From the NCBI GenBank assembly GCA_021781185.1, contig JAJXXI010000467.1, positions 1 to 6,664 of the forward strand: a DNA stretch of 6,664 nt. The letters run 5' to 3'. This document shows, piece by piece, positions 1 through 6,412 of this stretch; positions within the stretch are counted from its first letter, which is position 1, and the number at the start of each line of letters is the position of its first letter. The DNA is from a bacterium. GTDB lineage: Bacteria; Verrucomicrobiota; Verrucomicrobiia; Limisphaerales; UBA11358. The notes beneath the pieces are model-generated. The model ran no database searches. It was given only the letters and a program-made list of their open reading frames with translations, and was not told the DNA's origin. A program made the position numbers and the translations under genes.

Positions 1-20
1 ACCACCGATGATCCCCTCGA

Positions 21-262
21 ATGGCTCGCTCAACCCACGCCCACCTCGACCAGTTGAAGTTCAACTGCGGGTTTTAGGTTTATTCCGGCGCTGCTCTTGC
101 TTTTGCTGGCGGTTCCCCGCGTCAGTTTCGCCATCGGACAGGAACAATCCATCGAAACAAATTCCAGCCGGGGCAGCTTTTCCATCGCCCAAGACCATGC
201 TGCCGCCATAATCTACGTGAATGCCAATGACTACGAGGGATAGTTCGCGCGGCCAACTTCCA
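21..262 (+). pseudogene. Remnant of a secreted protein, N-terminus resembling GH115 alpha-glucuronidase
   Basis: No intact frame crosses this stretch. One frame, open from 58, reads a classical signal peptide core (FIPALLLLLLAVPRVSFA, 79-132) and then AIGQEQ...GSFSIAQDHAAAIIYVNANDYEG, ending at a TAG at 241-243. A neighbouring frame continues with IVRAAN (240-257). The joined text 'FSIAQDHAAAIIYVNANDYEG/IVRAAN' resembles the start of mature GH115 proteins, where a short strand, a 'V.A.D..GVVRAA.DL' segment and then the substrate domain follow. GH115 enzymes remove glucuronic acid from xylan side chains. A possible ATG at 21 leads into the signal peptide only after another frame change near the GGGTTTTAGG tract at 69-78. 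Everything beyond about the first 40 mature residues is missing, so no product is expected. The family call rests on recalled sequence similarity over a short stretch; the signal peptide is clearer than the family. Confidence 0.4.
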
Positions 263-263
263 A

Positions 264-827
264 TTGCAACCCAAAATCATGACTGTTCCCATCCAGTTGA
301 CCACCAGCGTTCAAAACGAGACCTTCGGCGGCGTCACCTATCACATCGAAGGCGAGTTAGTTCCGGCCCTGCAGCTTGAACTGACCAATCCCGGGCGTTT
401 TTCGAGCATCATATTTTGCTGTGGAAAGATCCGGCCGTGTAGATTGCGTTGCATCCGCTGAAAGGGGCGTTCAAGCGCCTGCTTGCGGGCATGCCCTTTC
501 TGCTGACCGGCGCCAGCGGGCCGGGGGTGCATCGCCTTCAGTCGCAATGGTGCGGGGCACGTCTTTGGCCTGCACTTGAAACCCGGCATGAGCGTGGATG
601 TGCGGGGGCATCAATGGCTGGCAGCGACGGACACTGTGGAATACACGTTCACGCGCATGCGCGGCGCGGCGAACATGCTACTCGGCGGCACGAGCTTCTT
701 CATAGACACTTTTTCGTGCCCGGCCCGCGAAGGCATTCTCTGGCTGCACGGCTTCGGGAATCCTACGTGCTCACCGGCCGGTCAGATCGCCACGCTTTAC
801 AGCGTTGCCACCGGCCTATTTTACAAC
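264..827 (+). pseudogene. AIM24-family protein, degraded (two frameshifts, one nonsense codon, lost C-terminus)
   Basis: The likely original start is the ATG at 279 (MTVPIQLTTSVQNETFGG). The text then follows the AIM24/TIGR00266 beta-rich fold: GGVTYHIEGELVPALQLEL (frame of 264), FEHHILLWKDPAV (frame of 401), HPLKGAFKRLLAGMPFLLTG (same frame), IAFSRNGAGHVFGLHLKPG (frame of 576, from 531), then EYTFTRMRGAANMLLGG, FFIDTFSCPAREG and ILWLHGFGN up to 761. Three lesions separate these blocks: a frame change at the T run 398-402, a TAG at 440-442 where the family usually has a polar residue such as Gln, and a frame change at the G run 523-527. After LHGFGN the family normally continues into a segment like 'VFE..LAPGE.IDVEPG..LYKD' and a final beta domain. 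Here only a weak echo (SPAGQIATL, then LFYN) is seen to about 827, and the rest is absent. The molecular role of bacterial AIM24 proteins is not established. The family call is strong and the inactivation is clear unless the lesions are sequencing errors. Confidence 0.8.
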
Positions 828-1001
828 GTAACCCTCACGAATCAGGTAAACGGTTCGAACCTGGTGTCAAGTTGGCCGGGCAACGGCAAACTCCTCCAAG
901 CCAGCAATTTTTCCGGGCCGTGGATCACCAACGGCACTGCATCGCCGGCATCAGTTTCGCCAAACCAGCCGCAAATGTTTTACCGTATAAAAACGCAATA
1001 G
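828..1001 (+). pseudogene. C-terminal fragment of a verrucomicrobial-type secreted protein
   Basis: In the frame that carries the last AIM24 block, the text changes to VTLTNQVNGSNLVSSWPGNG, LLQASNFSGPWITN and PNQPQMFYRIKTQ, ending at the TAG at 999-1001. This is the layout of the short terminal beta-sandwich seen at the C-terminus of many large secreted Verrucomicrobia proteins: 'LTNQV.G.NL.LSWP.G..LL.A.N..GPW' followed by '..FYRI'. An AIM24 protein would not normally end this way, so the open frame of about 141 codons from 576 to 1001 appears to be a chimaera of two unrelated remnants. The exact junction lies between 762 and 828 and cannot be fixed by eye. No independent start codon with a ribosome binding site is evident for this part. 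I cannot name the parent protein. Confidence 0.5.
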
Positions 1002-1261
1002 GCTGGACTTGTCACCATGGTGCGGCAATGTTCTCGTGTGATTTTTTTTACTTGGAGCCAACTGCAATGTCCCGGGTCAAGGAAGTGCGGTAAATGCTCT
1101 TGTCGGCCTTCCTCGTGCTGGTGGGGATTGGGTCTGGGCTGGCTTTTACCGCCAAACAGCGCCTGGTAAGGAGCGGCAGAAAAGCATGTGCGCCACGGGG
1201 GAACTAAATTCGCTCTCCAGTCACAAGCTTGATCTTACAAGTTTTAGCTGGAATTAATGTG
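1002..1261. other. Mostly noncoding stretch upstream of the mannosidase operon
   Basis: This 260-base gap should contain the promoter of the two mannosidase genes, but I could not pick a convincing -35/-10 pair. A TTGATC at 1229 has only AT-rich sequence too close to the start codon as a partner. No strong hairpin followed by T residues was found after the remnant that ends at 1001, although an eight-T run lies at about 1042-1049. The only coding candidate is a 37-codon ORF at 1094-1207, listed separately. Confidence 0.5.
1094..1207 (+). CDS. Possible 37-aa hydrophobic peptide, unrecognised
   Basis: The ATG at 1094 is preceded by AAGGA at 1079-1083, ten bases upstream, which is a plausible ribosome binding site. 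The peptide starts MLLSAFLVLVGIGSGLAF, one likely membrane-spanning helix of about 17 residues, followed by a strongly basic tail (TAKQRLVRSGRKACAPRGN) that would remain in the cytoplasm. It ends at TAA 1205-1207, 54 bases before the GH92 start. I do not recognise it. It could be a genuine small membrane peptide, a relic of one helix of a transporter like the remnants upstream, or chance. The stretch lies directly after a decayed region, which favours relic or chance. Confidence 0.2.
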   Translation: MLLSAFLVLVGIGSGLAFTAKQRLVRSGRKACAPRGN

Positions 1262-3547
1262 ATGAAAAAATGTATTGTTGTCTTTCTGATTACGTTGATC
1301 GGGCTAATGTCCGTCATGGCTGATGATAAAATGTTGGTGGACTTGGCCAATCCCCTGCAAGGAACCGACTCTCACGATAGATTCTCTCATGGCAACACCT
1401 ACCCGGAAATTGCCCTGCCTTTTCCGGAGAACACCTGGTCGCCCTACACCAAACCGCAGCCCCAATCGGCCTTTTACGAATACCGGGACAACCAGTGCTA
1501 TGGAATCCGCTTGAGCCATGAGCCCAGCATTTGGATTCAGGATCATGCCACGTTTGCATTGATGCCGGTTTCCGGAAAACCGGCCGTCACGGAGCAGGAG
1601 CGAGCGTCCGTCTTCGAGCACCAAAACGAAATCGCCCAGCCCAGTTATTACAAGGTGGATTTGGACACGTGGAAAGCGACGGCGGAGGTGACGCCGACCG
1701 AACGCGCCGCCCGTTTTCGCTTCACTTTCCATCAACCCACCAATGCGTCTTACCTGGTCGTTGACGTGTTCAAAAGCGACAGGCCGTGTTCGATTGAGAT
1801 TATTCCGTCGGAAAATAAAATCATCGGGATTGCGCGTAATAACAGCGGCGTGGTGCCGGATAATTTTGGAGATTACTTTGTCATCGTCTTCGACCGTCCC
1901 TTCATGGCTTATGGCGTCTGGTCGGACACTAACATCCAGGCCGGCGTGACCAATCTGGATGGCAAGCACGTGGGTGCCTATGTGAAGTTCGACACGAGCG
2001 CAAACCCGGTTGTCGAATGTAAGTCGGCCGCATCCTACATCAGCTTCGATCAGGCCGGACGCAATTTGAAACAGGAAATCGGTGACGCCGATTTTGACAC
2101 CATCCGACATCGCGCCGAGGACGTTTGGAACCAGGCTCTGGGCCGCGTGCAAATTCAGGGCGGCTCCGAGGAACAGCGGCGCACCTTTTACAGCGGTCTG
2201 TATCGGAGTATTCTGTTTCCGCACCGCTTCTACGATTTTGACAGAAACCACCACCCGATTCATTACAGCCCCTATGACGGCAAGGTGCATCCCGGCGTGT
2301 TATACACGGATTCGGGTTTTTGGGACACCTTCCGCGCCGCGCATCCGCTTTACAATTTGTTGTATCCGGAAATCAGCGCCGAAATTTTGCAGAGCCTGAT
2401 CACGTCCTACAACGAAAGCGGCTGGCTGCCGTCCTGGTCCAGTCCGGGGAACCGCGAGGTGATGATCGGCAACCACGCCTTTTCCCTGCTGGCAGATGGC
2501 TGGGTGAAGGGCGTTCGGAGTTTCGATTTGCAGGCTGCGGTTAATGCCGAGGTGCATGACGCGCATCACAGTGGATTCTGGGGAATGGGGCGAGAAGCCG
2601 TCTATGACCAGTTGGGTTATGTGCCGTATCCTGAAGTGGGGGCCGGGACTTCCAAGACGCTTGAATACGCCTACGACGATTTCTGCGCCGCCACGCTGGC
2701 GAAGGCCGCCGGACGGACGGATGTGGAGAAGTCCTTTCTGAAGAGCGCGATGAATTACACCAATGTTTATGATCCTTCTGTTGGTTTGATGCGGGGACGC
2801 ACCGCAGACGGTTCATGGTGTGAACCGTTTGACCCGGTCGAATGGGGCGGGGCGTTTATCGAGGGCAATTCCTGGCAATGGAGCTGGAGCGTCATGCAGG
2901 ACATTCCCGGTCTCATCCGACTGATGGGCGGTGACCAGGCATTTGCCAGGAAGCTGGACGCGTTATTCAGCAAGGGATCAAAAGTGAATGTCGGCACCTA
3001 TCAGTTCATGATTCACGAGATGAATGAAATGGTCGCACAGAACCTGGGTCAATACGCGCACGGCAACGAGCCGGTGCATCATGTGATTTACCTATACGAT
3101 TATGCCGGCCAGCCGTGGAAAACCCAGGTGCGCATCCGGCAGGTCATGAATTTGCTGTATCAATCCACGCCGGACGGCCTGTGCGGTGACGAGGATACCG
3201 GCCAGATGTCCGCTTGGTATGTCTTGAGCGCCCTGGGGATCTATCCAGTTTGTCCCGGCACGCCGGATTATCTCATCGGCAGCCCGATATTCGACAAGGC
3301 GACCATCCACCTGCAAAACGGCAAAACCTTTACCATCGCCGCCAAAAACAACGGGCCGCAGGAATATTACATTGAAGGCGCACAATTAAACGGTGAACCG
3401 TTTGATAAAATCTACCTTACGCATGACCAGATTTTGCACGGCGGTCAGTTGACGTTTCAAATGGCGTCGTTTCCAAACTATCGGTGGGCGTCCGGCAAGG
3501 AGAGTCGTCCGCCTTCGGCCATCCATCAGCTCCAGCAGGATTTTTAA
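1262..3547 (+). CDS. GH92 exo-alpha-mannosidase, secreted (761 aa)
   Basis: GH92 enzymes are calcium-dependent, inverting exo-alpha-mannosidases acting on N-glycans and yeast-type mannans. I chose the ATG at 1262 because it opens a Sec signal peptide (MKKCIVVFLITLIGLMSVMA, likely cut after Ala20) and has GGAA at 1250-1253; a TTG at 1229 would add eleven residues before it. An N-terminal beta-sandwich domain (about 22-265) carries SHGNTYPEIALPF (His43). A linker then leads to the helical (alpha/alpha)6 catalytic domain (about 285-760) with SGFWDTFR (Trp354, Asp355), EGNSWQWSW (Glu534), GNEP (Glu603) and GDEDTGQMSAWY (Asp643, Asp645). Glu534 matches the general acid, and Asp643/Asp645 the base/calcium site, of characterised family members such as BT3990; the 109-residue spacing fits. 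Length is normal and the frame intact. The loop at residues 85-95 (SHEPSIWIQDH) differs from the 'SHTHLSG' form of many relatives, so linkage preference cannot be predicted. It lies 5 bp upstream of a beta-mannosidase gene and is probably cotranscribed. The protein is likely periplasmic or secreted. The family is very secure; the substrate is inferred. Confidence 0.95.
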   Translation: MKKCIVVFLITLIGLMSVMADDKMLVDLANPLQGTDSHDRFSHGNTYPEIALPFPENTWSPYTKPQPQSAFYEYRDNQCYGIRLSHEPSIWIQDHATFALMPVSGKPAVTEQERASVFEHQNEIAQPSYYKVDLDTWKATAEVTPTERAARFRFTFHQPTNASYLVVDVFKSDRPCSIEIIPSENKIIGIARNNSGVVPDNFGDYFVIVFDRPFMAYGVWSDTNIQAGVTNLDGKHVGAYVKFDTSANPVVECKSAASYISFDQAGRNLKQEIGDADFDTIRHRAEDVWNQALGRVQIQGGSEEQRRTFYSGLYRSILFPHRFYDFDRNHHPIHYSPYDGKVHPGVLYTDSGFWDTFRAAHPLYNLLYPEISAEILQSLITSYNESGWLPSWSSPGNREVMIGNHAFSLLADGWVKGVRSFDLQAAVNAEVHDAHHSGFWGMGREAVYDQLGYVPYPEVGAGTSKTLEYAYDDFCAATLAKAAGRTDVEKSFLKSAMNYTNVYDPSVGLMRGRTADGSWCEPFDPVEWGGAFIEGNSWQWSWSVMQDIPGLIRLMGGDQAFARKLDALFSKGSKVNVGTYQFMIHEMNEMVAQNLGQYAHGNEPVHHVIYLYDYAGQPWKTQVRIRQVMNLLYQSTPDGLCGDEDTGQMSAWYVLSALGIYPVCPGTPDYLIGSPIFDKATIHLQNGKTFTIAAKNNGPQEYYIEGAQLNGEPFDKIYLTHDQILHGGQLTFQMASFPNYRWASGKESRPPSAIHQLQQDF
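3537..3540 (+). promoter_or_regulatory. Probable ribosome binding site of the GH2 gene inside the GH92 3' end
   Basis: AGGA lies within the last codons of the GH92 gene, 12 bases before the ATG at 3553. The spacing is somewhat long but usable. It places the start of the GH2 protein at 3553, immediately before its Tat signal, and suggests that translation of the two genes is coupled. Confidence 0.4.
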
Positions 3548-3552
3548 GTTCT

Positions 3553-6111
3553 ATGAACAGCGATTCGCATTCCTTCACTCCAATCAGCCGGCGTCAATTC
3601 ATCACCACCACGGCCTTGGCTGCTGCGGCGGTTTATGTCGGCAAACCAGGATTGGGCCTGGCCGAACCCGCGAAGCCGGAACTGCGGGGGCATGCCCTGA
3701 ACGGAGGCTGGCAGGTCGCCAAGGCGGGAACGAGGGATTGGGTGCCGGCCACCGTGCCGGGTTGCATTCACACAGATTTGATGGCGGCTGGAGAGATTCC
3801 CGATCCATTTTACCGCGAGTTCGAACAGAGCGTTCAGTGGGTGGGAGAAACCGACTGGGTTTACCGGCGTTCGTTTTCAGTGCCGCTGGAATTGCTCCAG
3901 CATGACCAGGTGCTGCTGCGTTGCGAGGGGCTGGATACGTTCGCGATCATAAAGCTCAACGGCCAGAAAGTCGGCACCGCCAACAACATGTTCCGCACCT
4001 GGGAATTCGACGTCAAGGCCGCCCTGAAAGAGGGCGAAAACACCATTGAAATCGCATTGAATTCAGTGATGCCTTTCATCAAAGAACGCGATCAGGACAA
4101 GGGCCAATACAAAGGCGTCGGTGGTCGCTCCTGGGTTCGCAAGGAGCCGTGCAGCTTCGGCTGGGACTGGGCGCCCAGGCTCATCACCAGCGGCATCTGG
4201 CGGAACATCAGCATTCAAACCTTCGATCAGGCGCGCTTGGAAGATGTAATCATTTCCCAGGATCATTCTGAAAGCAATCAGGTGAACCTGGCGATTGAAT
4301 TGGGTGCGCAACTGATCAAAACCGTTTCGGTTCATGCCGTCGTTTCCGTGGTTTACCAAGGCAAGACAATGGCCACTTCGAAAGTGGCGCTTCAGAACGG
4401 CAAAGCCAGAACTTCCATCTCGGTTCAAGCTCCGCAACTCTGGTGGCCGGCGGGCATGGGCGACCAGCCGCTTTACACAATTCAGGTGGCTCTGTTGAGC
4501 GCGGATGGAAGAGTGCTCGATCGCACGGAAAAGCGCATCGGCTTGCGCACGTTGAAACTGATCGAGAAGGACGATCAGAACCCGCTCCGTTTTGAGGTGA
4601 ACGGAGTGTCGTTTTTTGCCAAAGGTGCCAACTGGATTCCCGCCGATTCTTTTGCCCCACGAGTAACTCCGGAAAAACTCCGCCAATACGTCGCCGACGC
4701 GGCGGCGGTAAACATGAACATGCTGCGGTTCTGGGGCGGCGGTTATTATGAGGAGGACGCGCTTTATGATGCGTGCGACGAAATGGGCATCTGTGTCTGG
4801 GTGGACTTCAAATTTGCCTGCGCCAGCTATCCTTCGTTTGATCATGATTTCATGGAAAATGTCCGGCAGGAGGCGCGCGACAACTTGCGCCGGCTGGCCC
4901 ATCATCCGTGCATCGCGGTCTGGTGTGGTAACAACGAAATCATTTATCTGGTCCGCGACAAATGGGGCGACAATACGATGTCCCGCGAAGGTTATGACCA
5001 GTTGTTCAAGCATTTGCTGGGTAACCAGGTCAAGGAACTCTCGCCGCAGACAAGCTATGTCTCCGGCAGCCCGGAATGTGGTGACGTGCATTACTGGGAT
5101 GTCTGGTGGGGCGATAAAACGTTTGAGGCTTATCGCAAACTCAGCGGTTTCATGAGCGAATTTGGCTATCAGTCCTATCCCGAACCCAAGAGCGTGCGCG
5201 CTTACACGGCACCGGAAGACCGGACCTCGACGTTCACTCCCGTCATGAAATGGCATGAACGGGCTGACACCGGAAATCTCCGCATCCAAAACATGACCGG
5301 CAATTATTTCCGCCGGCCCAAGGATTTTGACAACACGATCTGGGTGAGCCAAATCGTCCAGGGTTATGGGATTAAAATGGGCGCGGAAGCCTGGCGCCGG
5401 CAAATGCCCAAATCCATGGGCTGCCTGTTCTGGCAATACAATGATTGCTGGCCGGTCGCGAGCTGGTCTTCCGTGGATTATTTCGGACGCTGGAAGCCGC
5501 TGCATTACCTGGCCCGCCGGTTTTACGCGCCCATTCTCATTTCCGGACTGGAAAATCGAGAAAAGGGCAGCGTGGACGTTTTTGTGTCGAGCGATCGTTT
5601 GCATCCTTGCACTGGGAAATGGTCGTGGAACTTGACGGACTTGAATGGCAAATCGCTTGCGCGGGGATCCCAACCAATCGAGATTCCCGCCCGAACAAGC
5701 CACCCGCTCCAGACCCTGGATTTCAGCAAGCCGTGCCGGAGCCCGGGGACAAATCAACTCCTCGTCTGGCTCAAACTTGAGGTGGAGGGCAAAACGGTTT
5801 CCGAAAACTTGGTGACGTTTGTCCGTCCCAAGGAATTCGAGCTTCCCGATCCGAATATTAAACTGGCCATTAACGAAGCGCGTGACGGTTTCACGGCGAC
5901 GCTCACGGCTGAAAAGCCCGCGTTGTGGGCTTGGCTGTGTAGTGATGAAATTGACGCGACCTACTCTGACAATTTTGTGCATTTAATGGCGGATACACCC
6001 GTTCAAATCCAGGTGCGACCCAAACGATCGTTGTCCAATGAAGATTTTACGAAGACCATAAAGGTTTGGAGTCTGTTTAACACTTATGCCGCCACAGAAG
6101 TGTCCGGTTAG
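3553..6111 (+). CDS. GH2 beta-mannosidase, Tat-exported (852 aa)
   Basis: The retaining enzyme hydrolyses terminal beta-linked mannose from oligosaccharides such as the N-glycan core or mannan fragments. The ATG at 3553 is preferred over an in-frame upstream start at 3484 because it gives a proper Tat signal: SRRQFI at residues 12-17, a hydrophobic stretch, and probable cleavage after LGLA (residue 37). The sugar-binding domain (about 45-225) contains VPGCIHTDLMAAGEIPDPFY and FGWDWAPRLITSGIWR (Asp205). An Ig-like domain ends near WWPAGMGDQPLY. The TIM barrel (about 335-690) has FFAKGANWIPAD, LRFWGGGYYEEDALYD, WCGNNE (acid/base Glu462) and FMSEFGYQSYP (nucleophile Glu536), then GCLFWQYNDCWP. 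C-terminal beta domains follow. Length is typical of GH2 beta-mannosidases and the motifs favour them over beta-galactosidase or beta-glucuronidase. Endo-beta-mannosidase or exo-glucosaminidase are less likely alternatives. The gene starts 5 bp after the GH92 stop. Tat export implies folding in the cytoplasm before transport, unlike its Sec-exported partner. No lesion is visible. Confidence 0.95.
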   Translation: MNSDSHSFTPISRRQFITTTALAAAAVYVGKPGLGLAEPAKPELRGHALNGGWQVAKAGTRDWVPATVPGCIHTDLMAAGEIPDPFYREFEQSVQWVGETDWVYRRSFSVPLELLQHDQVLLRCEGLDTFAIIKLNGQKVGTANNMFRTWEFDVKAALKEGENTIEIALNSVMPFIKERDQDKGQYKGVGGRSWVRKEPCSFGWDWAPRLITSGIWRNISIQTFDQARLEDVIISQDHSESNQVNLAIELGAQLIKTVSVHAVVSVVYQGKTMATSKVALQNGKARTSISVQAPQLWWPAGMGDQPLYTIQVALLSADGRVLDRTEKRIGLRTLKLIEKDDQNPLRFEVNGVSFFAKGANWIPADSFAPRVTPEKLRQYVADAAAVNMNMLRFWGGGYYEEDALYDACDEMGICVWVDFKFACASYPSFDHDFMENVRQEARDNLRRLAHHPCIAVWCGNNEIIYLVRDKWGDNTMSREGYDQLFKHLLGNQVKELSPQTSYVSGSPECGDVHYWDVWWGDKTFEAYRKLSGFMSEFGYQSYPEPKSVRAYTAPEDRTSTFTPVMKWHERADTGNLRIQNMTGNYFRRPKDFDNTIWVSQIVQGYGIKMGAEAWRRQMPKSMGCLFWQYNDCWPVASWSSVDYFGRWKPLHYLARRFYAPILISGLENREKGSVDVFVSSDRLHPCTGKWSWNLTDLNGKSLARGSQPIEIPARTSHPLQTLDFSKPCRSPGTNQLLVWLKLEVEGKTVSENLVTFVRPKEFELPDPNIKLAINEARDGFTATLTAEKPALWAWLCSDEIDATYSDNFVHLMADTPVQIQVRPKRSLSNEDFTKTIKVWSLFNTYAATEVSG

Positions 6112-6361
6112 TGGTTGATCAAAAATCATAAATACATTGTCCTTTACGGCTGAAATGCCATTTCGAGGGTGTAAGCGATTTGAATCTGCCGACTCTGCCA
6201 TTACGGGGTTGGCCGCTATTTTGCGGTCATGCACGCCCCCCAACCCGACGCGGAGGAAACGCGTTTGCGCGAACGGCTCAACCGGTTCAGCCGGCAACGG
6301 CCGCGCGCCGGGTAGAGCAGGCTCACCACATGGCTCCAAGGCGTAAACGTGCGTGCACTTA
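6112..6361. other. Intergenic stretch with no convincing gene
   Basis: Nothing here is clearly coding. The first 30 bases after the GH2 stop are AT-rich (ATCAAAAATCATAAATACA) but form no clear stem followed by T residues, so a terminator cannot be assigned. A 28-codon ORF at 6229-6315 (MHAPQPDAEETRLRERLNRF, then basic residues) has a charged, helix-like composition but no good ribosome binding site and no recognisable relative. It could be the start of a gene cut short, or chance. The stretch ends at the presumed insertion sequence boundary. Confidence 0.5.
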
Positions 6362-6381
6362 GAGTGCGTCTGAAAAATCAT
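6362..6381. repeat. Probable terminal inverted repeat (one end) of the IS5-family element
   Basis: The sequence GAGTGCGTCTGAAAAATC resembles the ends of IS427-like elements (GAG...TCTGAAAA form) and sits at the expected distance from the transposase stop. The partner repeat lies beyond the window, so this is assigned from position and style only. Confidence 0.5.
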
Positions 6382-6412
6382 GAATGAAGAGGGATCAAGC
6401 GAGTCGGCGGAG

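Noticed and set aside
449..1093. 214-codon open frame across the AIM24 and secreted-tail remnants
   Set aside because: Only its first 25 or so residues match AIM24 (HPLKGAFKRLLAGMPFLLTG). After the G5 run the conserved text moves to another frame and this frame becomes nonsense-like.
1229..1257. TTGATC plus AT-rich sequence as a sigma70-type promoter for the operon
   Set aside because: With normal spacing the -10 would lie only about five bases from the start codon, leaving no room for a transcript leader with a ribosome binding site.
1304..2290. 328-codon open frame on the - strand inside the GH92 gene
   Set aside because: It is antisense to conserved GH92 sequence and its translation shows no domain or start context.
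3484..3552. Upstream in-frame start that would overlap the GH92 gene and lengthen the GH2 protein by 23 residues
   Set aside because: It would bury the Tat signal inside the protein. The ATG at 3553 gives a normal Tat signal peptide and has AGGA upstream.
4063..5982. Very long open frame (639 codons) on the - strand inside the GH2 gene
   Set aside because: It is exactly antisense to a gene with complete GH2 motifs. Its translation has low-complexity, Arg/Ala/His-rich text with no recognisable domain, as expected for a shadow frame in GC-rich coding DNA.
6229..6315. 28-codon ORF MHAPQPDAEETRLRERLNRF...
   Set aside because: It has no recognisable family and no good ribosome binding site, and is too short to call; described in the intergenic entry only.
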